Shown: piece by piece, positions 44,801 through 54,700 of the stretch
Layout of the letters: each line of letters opens with the position of its first letter
How positions within the stretch are numbered: the first letter of the stretch is position 1
NCBI RefSeq assembly: GCF_905147365.1
Contig: NC_056425.1
Coordinates: 8,563,501 to 8,627,500 of the forward strand
DNA length: 64,000 nt
Reading direction: 5' to 3'
Origin: Aricia agestis
Lineage: Eukaryota; Arthropoda; Insecta; Lepidoptera; Lycaenidae
Made by a program: the position numbers and the translations under genes
Notes under the pieces: model-generated
Database searches by the model: none
What the model was told of the DNA's origin: nothing
What the model saw: only the letters and a program-made list of their open reading frames with translations

Positions 44801-47800
44801 AATATTATTATAATTTATAACCTTCTCCTTTTTGGAAGTCAGGTAAAAAACAAGGGTGCAGTTATGTAAGCTTGCACAGGGCGCAAAAAAGGCTATTAAC
44901 GGCACTGCGTAGATGCATTTCTATATGGATTTGACAGATTCGCAAGACGTCTCACGCAATTGAAATCTCACCACGCCTCGTCGCGTTGCGCGTTGCGGTC
45001 TGAATTGACCCTAAAGCGACACAGGCGAGCGAGGCGACCTGTCACGGCTCGTATATTATTTGTACGAAATCGTATGATATAAGTCGCACTATGCGACAGC
45101 GACGCTACGCGACGCCAAACGTCAGTTCGATGGAACGTGAAGTGTCAAGTGTCGCGTCGCTGCCGCCTAATATGGCGTATTGCGGTCTCACCTTAAGATG
45201 CAACCATTGTTTTGATCTCCGATAAGAATATGAAAGACACAGAACTGTCATCTATCTCTTTCTACCGCAAGCTACTTTCTTTAAATGGACGGCTCCGACG
45301 ACAGAAGTTTTGTCTTTGCTTCAATAATATTTTCAATTTCCTGCTGAAAGATTCCTATCGATTTATTAAAACATTTATTTCTAATCATAGACGACAAAGT
45401 ACAATCTATCGAAAGAGTAGCTGAAATAAATTTTCTGTACCTACGACGTATAATAAATAATCAATTCAAATGTTTGATGAGGTTTTCATACTTTTTAAGT
45501 AATTTAAAATGTTCAGCGTAGATACTTTTTTTTTGACAAGCTGTAAACGACTCCATCACACCGACCGTTTATATCTATCTCTCTCTAACATATTCCTATC
45601 TCTTTCCAGCTCCACGCATACTTCCTCATCATGGACGACATAATGGACGGATCCAGCAAGCGGCGCGGGCTGCCCTGCTGGTATACTCTGCCCCATGTTG
45701 GAGTGACAGCTATCAATGACTCCATAATGGTCCAAGCGTGCATCTTCGAGACGATGAAGATGTACGCTTCACATCTACCCCTGTACTCTCAGATGGTGGA
45801 TTTGATGAATGAGGTGGGCATAGTTGCATTGGGGCCATAAAGTATGTCACACCTAAAGGGAGGGGGTCGACAAAGTGTGACAAAAAGAGGGGAGGGGTCC
45901 TAAATTTTGGGACATTAAGTTTTATATTAAGTAAATTGAATAGCGTTTATAATATTGAGGTGGTTTTAATTTTTAGACCTTACACTAGCATCATGAATGT
46001 GACCATCTGTGACAAAGGGGTCTAAAAATCATGAAAATCGTGTGACGTATTTTATGGATGGTCCCTTTGGGACTGGATGGGAACCCCAGAATATGCCAAT
46101 CCTAGAAATTGATCCTAGAGTGGAGCTTGTAGTTTAGCTTTATTTATTTATTTAGCGTTTTGAACAACTACGGGAAAAATCCTATGTTTTAATTTAGACC
46201 TTTAACTTACCTGAGAGTAACAAGTCTGGTCGTTACTCGCTGAGCAAATATAAAATTGATATAGTTGTTTCTGTCAATCATGAACAAAAACTCTAATGAC
46301 TTAGGTTACTCGCTCTGTTTCTCATCAGTTTAGTCCATCAATCTGGTAAGATTGACGCGAAACTGAACGTCTAACCAGTTGATTGGCAGACTGATCATTT
46401 CTTTAATATGTACTTTTTAGCCATCAATCTGACAAACTGAATGTGTAACTTACATCTAACGTTCTCTAATCACGTACCGCTAATTTTGAATCTCTATTTT
46501 TCAGTCTCTATTGTACACGACAATGGGACAACATTTAGACATAACCATGGCGCATCGCAACGTCAAAGACTACAGTCTGTACACTATGGACCGATACAGT
46601 AGTATCATAAAATACAAAACGTCCTACTACACTTACAAACTGCCTGTATGTTTGGGCTTGTATGTTGCGGGCATATCGGACCCAAATGTGCATAGACAGG
46701 CTGAAGAAATCTGCCTGCAGATCGGACATCTGTTTCAGATGCAGGTAAATACTATTTTTTTTTCAGGTAGAATGTACAAGGTTCGTTGTCTTTTGTTATC
46801 TAAAGTTTATGTGCCAGAGAAATAGAACTTTATATTGACGACCTTGTAATTTTTGTTAAAGAAGTATTTTTGGATGAAAAGAGAATCGAGTTTAAATCAG
46901 TTTAATATTCTATTAGCAAAGGGATATTATGTTGAGTGATGAGTTGATGACGCAGACCGCAGAATTAGCTTGCTTGTAAACGCTTGCAATGAATTCGACA
47001 TGATATTACTCATGCTCGCAACTATGTTGGCTCAGAAATTACTTTATTGCGCAGTAACTCTTAATTTTTCCGTAGTGAAACTATCGCTAGACCCACAGTA
47101 GATCAAGATAGATACCGCACGTGTATGTACTTCGCGTGCTACAACAAAGCTCGTCTTTCGAAAGTCTGTTCTTTAATCTGCGCTCCACCGCTATCGGAAT
47201 CTGACGTCAGTCGGATTGAAAACATGCCTAATTGTGTCGTATAGAGCTGTAATTCGAAAAGAAACGTTGGCCTAGATAATGGACTGTTTCTTGTCATCGG
47301 TACGTCACAGTAGGTAGGAAAAAAGTGGCACGCTCGTTTTCATACAAATGGAGCGACATGCGGTATATATCTTAATATGTTTCTGTGGCTAGACCTGTAT
47401 CGAATATACACTGTGAATATGATTGAAATCGCTCGAGCCAGACTATTTGCTCATATTATCCACAATGACTTCCGTGGCTCATTTGGAGGGCTGTTGGTAG
47501 CTCAAGCCGGGGGCCGCGGGTTCGAATCCCGCCGACGGAACAAAAAGTTTTTCAAAAAAGTCCGTGGGTCTTGGATGTGTATTATATAATAAAAATCTTA
47601 AATATATGTATAGTATAAAAGTATTAAATATATTTCCGTTGTCTGGTACCTGTAACACAAGTCCTTCAGGTACTTAGTACGGGGCCAGACTGACGTGGTG
47701 TGAAGCGTCCATAGATATTATTATTATTATTATTATTTCAGGACGACTACATTGACTGCTACGGCGCTGAGCACGCGGGCAAAGACGGCACAGACATACA

Positions 47801-48077
47801 GGAGCGCAAATGTTCTTGGCTGGCCGTCACAGCTCTAAGCAAATGCAACGCCAAACAAAGAGTAGTCTTCGAATCTTGCTACGGAAGTTCAGAACCGGCT
47901 CACATAGAGCGTATTAAAAGATTGTATGAAGAACTAGAGTTGCCAGCAGCGTATAAACAGGAGGAAAAACAGAGGTACGATGAGGTGATAAGAAGTGTAC
48001 AGAAGTTGGATCCCAGTGTGCTGTCCCCAGATTTGTTTATTAAACTCCTCAATATGACATACAAACGGAAGGTATGA
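32732..48077 (+). CDS. FPPS: Farnesyl diphosphate synthase, copy 2 (six exons, 383 aa, motifs intact)
   Basis: Coding exons are 32732-32802, 41139-41301, 43027-43164, 45610-45813, 46505-46744 and 47742-48077, all GT-AG, with an open joined frame of 383 codons. Family role: FPP synthesis from IPP and allylic diphosphates in the mevalonate/juvenile hormone pathway. The N terminus MNPVSVLRLLSRKSG is Arg/Ser-rich without acids and looks like a mitochondrial presequence. Met31 could start a cytosolic form. Motifs: GGKLARG at 86-92 (IPP binding), GWCIEMLHAYFLIM, DDIMD at 133-137, RRGLPCW, TMGQ ending at 201, KYKTSYYTY, DDYIDCYG at 273-280, GKDGTDIQERKCSWL, and a basic C terminus YKRKV. All catalytic motifs are present, so activity is expected. 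Oddities: a 140-bp array copies exon 2 with its donor, a SINE supplies the exon-6 acceptor, and a MITE sits in the 3' UTR. The first intron is 8.3 kb. Confidence 0.9.
35460..36523. mobile_element. 1.06-kb foldback transposon-like element in FPPS copy 2 intron 1
   Basis: Left arm TAAAGCGGGCTCCAGACTTG with GGCGCGAAAGCCCGCG pairs with the right arm CGCGGGCTTTCGCGCC and GAATGTGGAGCCGGCTTTA. Arms of at least 60 bp are rich in TTCGCG. The flanks are compatible with a TA duplication. Inside is a small frame (35902-36102) reading VKADTRSLPKVRNVMLVEFI that I do not recognise. GC-rich arms in an AT-rich intron mark it as foreign. Confidence 0.7.
36700..36976 (-). mobile_element. LEP1-like Helitron remnant
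   Basis: The right end CGGATTTATAATAACTAGTATGC is a degraded complement of TCCATACTAATATTATAAATG, preceded by ACAGACAGACACACTTT as in other copies. The left end is uncertain. Confidence 0.45.
38131..38411 (-). mobile_element. ACGTGGGAGAGCC SINE-like element (reverse), internally shortened
   Basis: T-run, AATGAAATAAGGGGGCAAAC, to GGCTCTCCCACGT at 38411. The GGGTAGG-rich middle is shorter than in the copies at 29666 and 59387. Confidence 0.85.
38650..38859 (+). mobile_element. SINE-like element, 3' half only
   Basis: Starts in the CCAATCCCCTACCCCTACCC middle and runs to CCCCCTTATTTCAT plus an A-run. The 5' half is missing, the mirror case of the copy at 5225-5405. It lies 240 bp from an opposite-orientation copy. 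Confidence 0.8.
39069..39161. mobile_element. Deleted copy of the CAGGGTGTAAC hairpin MITE
   Basis: Retains GTACACACCCTAAAGTATTA then CTTATTTTTGTTACACACTG and part of the opposite arm (GGTGTGTACGTG). Compare 24056-24314. Confidence 0.7.
40673..40732. repeat. 30-bp direct tandem duplication
   Basis: Two adjacent copies of AAAACCTAGCCTGTACCCTG + GATTAGCAT(T/A), identical except for the last base. Confidence 0.95.
41139..41301 (+). CDS. FPPS: FPPS copy 2, exon 2 (first unit of a tandem array)
   Basis: Acceptor TTGTCCTCAG, donor AGGAAG|GTGAGT. Encodes TPQHFKMSTSASIEQQRDK then FEELFPTILDTVTKRS, ending ASDWIRK. It is the only one of the four array units with a proper polypyrimidine acceptor, and it joins exon 3 in phase 0. 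Confidence 0.88.
41186..41745 (+). repeat. 140-bp tandem array of exon 2 plus its splice donor (four units)
   Basis: Near-identical units are offset by exactly 140 bp: TTGTTCCCCACCATCCTGGA occurs at 41221, 41361, 41501 and 41641, and the donor AGGAAG|GTGAGT falls at 41301, 41441, 41581 and 41721. Each unit holds about 110 nt of exon 2 and about 30 nt of intron. Units 2-4 carry a 4-nt deletion (GACAACACAAG against GACAAGACGCACAAG), so they were amplified from one copied unit. They differ at a handful of positions. Units 2-4 lack the original acceptor, and straight read-through hits stops. The true last-unit boundary blurs at about 41745. Confidence 0.92.
41754..41870 (-). mobile_element. LEP1-like Helitron fragment next to the exon array
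   Basis: AAAGTATCCTATGTCCTTTC, then CCATACAAAATTTCAGCAAA and ATCGGTTCAGAAACAGAC match the interior of reverse LEP1-like elements elsewhere (for example 15045-15120). It begins within about 10 bp of the end of the last 140-bp unit. Confidence 0.65.
42178..42358. mobile_element. MITE with AGGCCCGTA ends
   Basis: Inverted arms (AGGCCCGTATAAATAGTCAG and complement; GGTCTCAAGACGCGGTTC and a near complement; CTCTGTGATTTGTG and complement) over about 181 bp in FPPS copy 2 intron 2. Confidence 0.75.
42631..42770. mobile_element. MITE with GGCCCAATTTCACCAAC ends, TAA duplication
   Basis: Inverted ends GGCCCAATTTCACCAACG / GTTGGTGGAATTGGGCC with TAA on both flanks. 140 bp, in FPPS copy 2 intron 2. 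Confidence 0.85.
43027..43164 (+). CDS. FPPS: FPPS copy 2, exon 3
   Basis: Acceptor TAATTTCAG, donor ATG|GTAAAT; 46 codons. Carries YNLLGGKLARGIT, the IPP-binding region, and ends GWCIEM like copy 1. Confidence 0.92.
43490..43669. mobile_element. MITE with GAGCCAGTC ends, TAA duplication
   Basis: Inverted GAGCCAGTC...GACTGGCTC with internal arms GCGTTGCGTCGACGCAGCGC and TGACGCAACGCTGATGCAAC. TAA flanks at 43487-43489 and 43670-43672. In FPPS copy 2 intron 3. Confidence 0.8.
44411..44476. repeat. 33-bp direct tandem duplication
   Basis: Two adjacent units beginning ATAAGGTCTGATTTTGCATA and ATAAGGTCCGATTTTGCATA, differing at one base, followed by the start of a third (ATAAGG). Confidence 0.92.
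44768..44838. repeat. Long perfect hairpin in FPPS copy 2 intron 3
   Basis: AAAGGAGAAGGTTATAAATT and complement AATTTATAACCTTCTCCTTT surround a short AT centre. The flank (CCACAGCCGAA, then GGAAGTC) matches a phrase at 20626-20670. Confidence 0.85.
44908..45011. mobile_element. Left-truncated copy of the TTCAGACCGCAACG MITE
   Basis: Starts CGTAGATGCATTTCTATATG, without the left terminal repeat, and ends GTTGCGGTCTGAATTGACCC before TAA. Compare 17527-17713. A GCGAC-rich segment of unknown nature follows to about 45193. Confidence 0.7.
45610..45813 (+). CDS. FPPS: FPPS copy 2, exon 4 with DDIMD
   Basis: 204 nt. Acceptor CTCTTTCCAG, donor GAG|GTGGGC. Encodes LHAYFLIMDDIMDGSSKRRG, with all three Asp of the first Asp-rich motif present and an aromatic pair (Tyr128-Phe129) ahead of it. 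Confidence 0.93.
45814..46504 (+). other. FPPS copy 2 intron 4
   Basis: No mobile element with clear ends. Contains GTGACAAAGGGGTCTAAA and near repeats around 45850-46060 that may be a decayed inverted repeat. Confidence 0.5.
46505..46744 (+). CDS. FPPS: FPPS copy 2, exon 5
   Basis: 240 nt. Acceptor TTTTTCAG, donor CAG|GTAAAT. Encodes YTTMGQHLD with the conserved GQ, then KYKTSYYTYKLPV, ending LFQMQ. Confidence 0.93.
47470..47735 (+). mobile_element. tRNA-derived SINE, family 2, copy B, abutting FPPS exon 6
   Basis: B box GGGTTCGAATCCCGCC at about 47519, then CGACGGAACAAAAAGTTTT, CCGTTGTCTGGTACCTGTAAC, GGGGCCAGACTGACGTGGTG and CGTCCATAGAT followed by a TTA repeat. That repeat runs straight into the TTTCAG acceptor of exon 6 (47742). 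Compare copy A at 14352-14627, whose ATT tail leads into unrelated sequence. Confidence 0.88.
47742..48077 (+). CDS. FPPS: FPPS copy 2, exon 6
   Basis: Begins DDYIDCYGAEHAGKDGTD, the second Asp-rich motif, and ends TYKRKV and TGA. The loop after CYG is one residue shorter than in copy 1. Its acceptor tract is a TTA repeat belonging to the tail of an upstream SINE. Confidence 0.92.
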   Translation, partial: DDYIDCYGAEHAGKDGTDIQERKCSWLAVTALSKCNAKQRVVFESCYGSSEPAHIERIKRLYEELELPAAYKQEEKQRYDEVIRSVQKLDPSVLSPDLFIKLLNMTYKRKV

Positions 48078-48480
48078 TTTTGTGGGTAGATATGTAGTTG
48101 TATAGATATAGTTATACTGTTTGTGTGAATGTAGCACAAAAGACTTAGGGCCTGTTTCAAACAACAAAACAACTGTTGACAAAGTCTCCATAATCTGCCT
48201 AAGAATAAGTTGTGGATAACCTATCCGGCACTTATTAGTAAGTGGTGAAACAGGCCCTTAAACTTACTAATAAAAAGATCTACATTGTATACACACGTTT
48301 TTACAATGTTTTGTCCTAGTCTGCGAAGCCACTTTTCTGGCATATTAGATAAGGACAAACATTGTAGAATTGTAATGTATGTATGAACAGTACATATATT
48401 TTTATTAGTAACAGGGTAAAATATATTGTAGTTAATAAAAATATATTTTATTTCTCAATAAAAACACTGCAATGACGTTA
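48078..48480 (+). promoter_or_regulatory. 3' UTR of FPPS copy 2 with polyA signals
   Basis: Candidate AATAAA signals lie at 48434-48439 and 48457-48462. If either is used, the 110-bp MITE at 48148-48257 is inside the transcript. Confidence 0.55.
48148..48257. mobile_element. MITE family GGCCTGTTTCACCAC, copy 3, in 3' UTR
   Basis: GGGCCTGTTTCAAACAAC to GTGGTGAAACAGGCCC, flanked by TTA at 48145-48147 and 48258-48260. Begins 70 bp after the FPPS copy-2 stop codon. Confidence 0.85.
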
Positions 48481-48782
48481 ACATATTTGTTATTTAATTT
48501 AAAAAGATAATTAAACATAATTATCTTCACTTGGCGTGTAATAAAAATGTCAGATAATAATTATACCCACGTGTTATTTTTTTATTATTTAAATTAATAT
48601 AATATCTTTATATTATAAATTACGTATTTACATTATTTATGATTGTTTCTGAGCAGCAAATTCTAAAATATTAGTTGTTTATTTCAGATTGTATTTAAAA
48701 AATACAAAGTCTTGTAATTTGTCAAAATTAATATTTAAGAATTACTTCCATGCCATATATTTCCATTGTATTGCAAATTGAA

Positions 48783-49127
48783 TCTATATCTATATTCTAT
48801 ATAATATTATATAGCGGAAGAGTGAGTTTGTTTGTTTATTTGAACGCGCTAATCTCAGGAACTTCTTGTCCGATTTGAAAATTCTTTCAGTGTTAGATAG
48901 CCCATTTATCGAGGAAGGCCAAAGGCTATATTTTATCACGCTAAGACTAATAGGAGCAAATAAATAGAGAAAAAAATGGGGGAAATATTTTGAAAGAGCT
49001 TATCTCACGAACTACTGCAGCAATTTTTTTTTTTGAAGAAAGTGGATCACGTGGTAGGCTATTTTTGTGGACGAATTTGTCTGTGGAACATCTAATTTAC
49101 GCGGGCGAAGCCGCGCGGAATGTCTAG
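48783..49127 (+). mobile_element. Helitron, 365-bp family, copy 2
   Basis: ACGCGCTAATCTCAGGAACT, then GTTAGATAGCCCATTTATCG, and GCGGGCGAAGCCGCGCGG ahead of CTAG and a T match 4617-4981 in order. The 5' end is one of several TCTATA motifs. Confidence 0.75.
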
Positions 49128-51691
49128 TAAATGATAAAAAACAATGAAGCTATTAAAAACTGTTACCATAGCGGAGTATTTTAGAAACTAGTCACAAGAC
49201 TTTTCACAAACTCATTGCAACATCTATAAAACGCGAGACAAGGACAGGTATATTAACCTGTCTCCCTTATGCTAATGTACCGATATACGATATAGTAGCG
49301 TATAATGGGACTACTTAAAAAATCGTAACGATTTTCAGCATATAAAGAGTAATCCATTTTTTATATTAAATCATAGCACCTGTTAAAAGCAAGGGTGAGA
49401 CGCTATTTTATATACATCATATAAACACGGGTAGAAAGCACCGTCTAATTTTAATTTAAGTCTGTTCAGGTTTATTTTACGTTGGTGTGAGAGTGGTTCT
49501 TATTTCATAGGCATTAAGGTGGATAAAATAACTCTGAACGGACGATAGGTATAGGCTACGCACAATTTTAAAATACCTTGACTTGGAGAGGTCAATATTA
49601 ACCAATATGCACATGTGTATAACATCAAATAATGTATAAATATCTGCCAATCACATGTCATTGTCAGTCATTGTCTGATCCCGATTCCCGATCTACCAAT
49701 AACGACCCGTCTGATCACTAATCTACCAATAGCGAGTCCCCGCGCGCCCCGCTCACTCCTCGCCCCACCAAAGAGACCTAAAATCCTAAAAATCAAACAA
49801 TTTTCGTTCCATTTTTAGCTATTTTAAAGTTGTGCGTAACGGGAAAAACATTGGGCTAAAATTACGGGTAAGTTATATATGGCTATTATATTCTTCATAT
49901 ATTTAGAAGGTGAAAATAAATCAATGTATTTTGTCACTAAAATTGGGTAAAAGTATGTTATTCGTTATGTTAGATAAGTTTTATATCTGGACTGAGAGAT
50001 GTTTATGTTTTCTATAATAAAAGTTTTTATTATCAATTATTGATTATTTTATTCAGTTATTTGCAATTTCCAAATGATGGTATTATCCTAAAAAACAAAG
50101 ATATAAAATCGCACTTTTTTACTGGTAAAGTTCGACCATTGAAGATGTTTATGTTATTTCATACACAGCTCCATATGACATTTGAGAATAGACAAAAATT
50201 GTAAAAGATGATCCGAGTCCAGTGTCAAAATTAATTTAGAATCTTGAGCAAGCAAGACAGATCAAATCGTGCTAAATACTGTATTAAACTATTACTTACC
50301 GTCATGATTTCTATCTACCTATATTTTTTTGTTACAAAAACGTACCTACCCTCCGTACGAATATAATTCAAGCACGTATTTCTCAAAATAGTGCGTGTAA
50401 GATGCGGACCTTTTAAAAAATATTGGTCGTTTTAATAAAAATCATTGTACTATCCATATTATATTCGAAAAATATAATGCTATACATGAAGTCGCTTTAA
50501 ATCGTTAGTTTGTAATATATTCAAATCAACCGCATACATTCTTACCGAATAATACAAAAAACGCCACGACGTAACAAAATATTATAAATAAGGAACGACA
50601 TTCATACTACTTATTTTATTCAAAACTGTTTTCTTGCAAAGTATATTCATAACAATAAAATTAAATTCTGAATTCAAGTTAAGTACTAGCGCAAAAACTA
50701 AAGAGCTGCGATATTTTGAAATATTAATTGTAGAAAAATGTTTTCTTCTGAGAAAACATAAAAAATCGACTTTCGTTTCCAGTTCACTTTGAGAACTCAG
50801 AAAGAAAAACGCATTATTTTGGGTGGATGTTAGTTTCTTATAAAATAAAATAAGTAGTATAAATACTGTACATTGTACAATTAAATAACATGGTTACGTT
50901 ATATCCAAACTTTTTCAGGGTCGAAGATTAATAAATATACATATGTGAGTATTCATACAAAATTGATGACAGAAATTTACCATTTAAAACCTAGTAACTT
51001 TAATATCATGCCTAAAATAATTTCAAAAATTAAAAAAAAAACTTTAGGAAGTACTCCATACATATTACATATACATAATTCATAAAAAGATATTTAATAA
51101 TACCTATTTCTTCCGGTAAATTTCATAACTAATTTATCACAAAATTATCTCTGTAGAATAATTTATGCAAAACACCATGATTTTAATTAAAAATTAGCAT
51201 TTTATTGTTGTAAATCTACAGAGACACAAAAAAAGTTTAGATGCAACATGACATTATCTTTAGTACATTTGATGTGTAAAAGTAATCAAAATTTTTTAAA
51301 TATTCGTAGCTGCTTTTGAAAAAAATTCTGTTGCGTTTACGCAGTGATGTATTTTGTGCGCGCTGAGGAAAAGAAGCTCTTTTCCCCCTTTTCTTCCTTA
51401 TAGATCTTTTTCATATTTTTTTGTCTTTATCAAATTGCGTCAAAATCATAACAAAACAAAATCAGAACAAAAACATCAAATATTTACTCTTCGTTAATTT
51501 AGCTTAAAAAAAATTAACTCCCGATCTAAATTATTTCGTTACTTTTACACATAGAACCCACAAAGAAAATACCGGAATACAAAACTGCAAATCACACGCG
51601 TGTCCTCACACGAAATAAATCTATAGAATAAATACAACTAACGGTTAACGATAACATCCTCAACTTAAACACTCTACCATGACTTTACAGT
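49128..51691. other. Intergenic between the convergent FPPS copy 2 and minus-strand gene
   Basis: No coding exon seen. A GC-richer patch at 49700-49866, in otherwise AT-rich DNA, ends ATTACGG|GTAAGT, a strong donor on the plus strand. It could be a non-coding first exon of an unseen transcript, but nothing downstream supports it. The rest is AT-rich and unique-looking. Confidence 0.4.
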
Positions 51692-51741
51692 TTACACGGC
51701 CCACACTTTAGCGTCGCGTTCGTGTCGCACCTGAATTCCTC
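51692..51741 (-). CDS. Minus-strand gene, terminal exon (50 nt)
   Basis: Acceptor TGCATGGCAG, then 50 nt that in the required phase reads GGIQVRHERDAKVWAV and TAA. It is chosen because the phase fits, the acceptor is reasonable and it closes the frame. It is short, so the call is tentative; another exon in 51742-54300 could be the real end. Confidence 0.55.
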
Positions 51742-54700
51742 CTGCCATGCAGATGGTTTTAATAAAATATATTTGTAAAACTTACTAACAAAAATTTTGT
51801 GTTATGCTGCTATAACAACATCTTTTGTGAATTGTGATGAATAGGAAGGGCAAAATTAATAACAAGAAAAAGCGATAGCGCGATTTATTTAGCGTACAGC
51901 GCCATCTACGCACATAACGTGGAACTACTGATAAAGTAATTACACTGTTAAGAATACGTTATTAATTTTTAAGTATCGAGAATTTTGGTAGACGCTTCTT
52001 ATTCGAGGGCTGTAGACCATGTAAACTTATGGCATAGGCACAGTGGAAATTACATAATATTATGTGCTAAATAATTTTGACTAGTAAGCACCAATTGACT
52101 AAAATATACATATGCTTACAAATTTATATACAAAATATCATGAGGCTAATAAAATTTAGCCAGTTACGCGGCTGTGCTAAACGAATATATGACACAGGAG
52201 TATATAAACGAAAATTTGAGCGAATCGCATGTCAGTACGAGGCCTTAAATTATAAAAAAAAAGGTAGCGCAAAAAATCTACCCTGAAGTTTAGTTCACTC
52301 TATATATAAATTATTGCGTGTATTTCAGAGTACAGAATAACTTTGCGCCCAACCTGTTTTGTTTCTTTACCACATTAATTGCAAATTAACAAATTCTGAT
52401 TTTTTATAACAAAATAAAGGTATTTGCATGGCATTCACGTTAAAAATGTATCAATGATGGCACATTAAGTCGCGACTTTATAAAGATTCATGACTAAATA
52501 CGACAAAACACTATTAGTAAATTGATTTTGTAGGCTTACATTTTGTGGTGTGTAGAATTTAAGTCTAAAAATCAAAATGTTGTTGCAAATACCTTCGTTA
52601 TAATATTAAGGGGCCGAGTACCATCGAAATTCTCATACATACTATACTATTTAAACACTAAAAAATATTTTTTGTGTTTAAATATTTTGTAGTAAATTTT
52701 TACGCAGGTACCTAGGTAATTACTATTTTAAGCTGAAAAATAATTCAAACATGTTAAATATTTTCGTATGAGAAAATGATTTCGGTATTACGATGGTACC
52801 CGGCCTCTTAACACGACGAATTTAGAATTTGACTCCTTTTATAAAATAAATATTTGGCCGTAGACTAAACGAGTACATACGCATACAAATATATATTATA
52901 AAGGCATAGCTACAGTAGCACATTAGCTATTGAATATTGTTGCATTTATATACTTTTAAAAAGTACGAGCTATATACAGAAAGGTTTAAAATTCAGCATA
53001 AAACAGTAAAATTTTCGTCAAAAAATGCTTTTCATAAACCGTCTCCTTTTTGGAAGTCGAACCAAATATAAATAACAGCTAAGAAAAACTGTCAACTGAT
53101 TGGTCGAAATCGGGTGAGAGCTATGTTATTGGCCCTTAGATTGGGCGATTGTTCCCTTAAATATTTAAATAGATGTGACAAGTGTAAAGATTTATCCCCT
53201 TACTAATAAAACACAACTGATTAGATAAGCAATCTACGGCCTTTCTACGTTATTTGGTCGGATTATGTCATTCATGTCTGACACTAACTTGACATAACCA
53301 GACTAAATAACGAAGCCTGCCATCTGCCTCCGAATCGATTTCTCTGATGGCACGTGCTATCTTTGTCCTTCCAGTTACATTCCTAGCACATCAGATAAAG
53401 ATGGCAACATCCATTTTTATTAGTAAGGAGGTTAGAATAACCATAGTTAATTCGACCCAACGTGTATCTTTTAACCTACACTATGAGTATAATTTCGGTG
53501 GTATTACCTTTTTCACGATTTACCAAAAATATATTATCTTCCACATCTAAATTTTGTCTTTAAAATTGTCTTCCAGTGTGCTTCGACCTTCATCTGTAAA
53601 GTAAAGAAACATTTCAGTAGGAACAAAATTGGGTAGACAAATAGTTATCTTCCCTACCCTACCTAATAAAGTACCTAGCATTTACTAAAATAATAAAACA
53701 AAGATATTGTATGTAAGGTTGTATTGCGCATGTAAATAGCTACGAACTGACCAAGCGAGCGGCCATACGAGGCAGCCTCGGACATTTGGCGCAGTACGCA
53801 TGCCGCGCGAGGCGGCCTCGGTAGTAAGTTTTAATCCGAGGCTGCCTCGCGCGGGAAGGCCGAGCCACCGTAAGGCTTAGCCAGCATCATGCTCAGTTTA
53901 ACATGAAACGCACAACTAACACGCAACGAATAAGAGGCAAAACACGACCGTCTTGAGTGAGTGCGGCAAACGTACCGAGGCACCTTTGAGCATCGACAAG
54001 AACCGACAACGCTCGGCTAGGGCCGCGGCACGCTCGGGCGAGGCAGCGCGTGCGTTTGTCTCGAGCGAGGCACGTCTTGACCGACCGCGGATTTGCCTCG
54101 CGTGGCTGCTGGCTCAATCAGTACCCAGCTAATGTTTTCACGCAGCAGCGATGTTATAACCGCTAACTGTAGGAATGTTTCTTAATTCATAAAAATCTAT
54201 TTACGTAGATAATGTTTGCTAAACAATAGTGAGCTTTGGTCTAAAGCTCATTTTTATTTACTTGTGCTTGATAATATGAAATGGCGCAGTTAATAATATA
54301 ATAATAATATGAAATGGTCAGCGCCGCCAGCGTCACACCCGCCCGATACGCCACGGGTATACGCAGATGTGTACGCGTCGTCATGGCAACAGCGTGTATT
54401 ACGTCATCGCGTCGTCATAGCAACTCACCGTGCGGCGCCAACGCGGGCAGATGCGGCGCGTGCACCAGCCGCCGGTGCGCCTCGGAGCCGGTCAGCGCCG
54501 CCAGCGTCACGCCCGCCCGGTACGCCGCGGGTATACGCAGATGCGTACGCGTCGTAATGGCAACAGCGTGAACTACGTCATCGCGTTGTCATAGCAACTC
54601 ACCGTGCGGCGCCAACGCGGGCAGATGCGGTGCGTGCACTAGCCGCCGGTGCGCCTCGGAGCCGGTCAGCGCCGCCAGCGTCACGCCCGCCCGGTACGCC

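Noticed and set aside
53893..54117. 74-aa minus-strand frame considered as the last exon of the minus-strand gene
   Set aside because: Arg/Ala-rich by GC composition, inside an inverted repeat, with no acceptor in the required phase. The 50-nt exon at 51692-51741 fits phase and stop better.
54309..54571. Plus-strand Ala/Pro-rich frames
   Set aside because: Antisense to the 174-bp array of the minus-strand gene exon.
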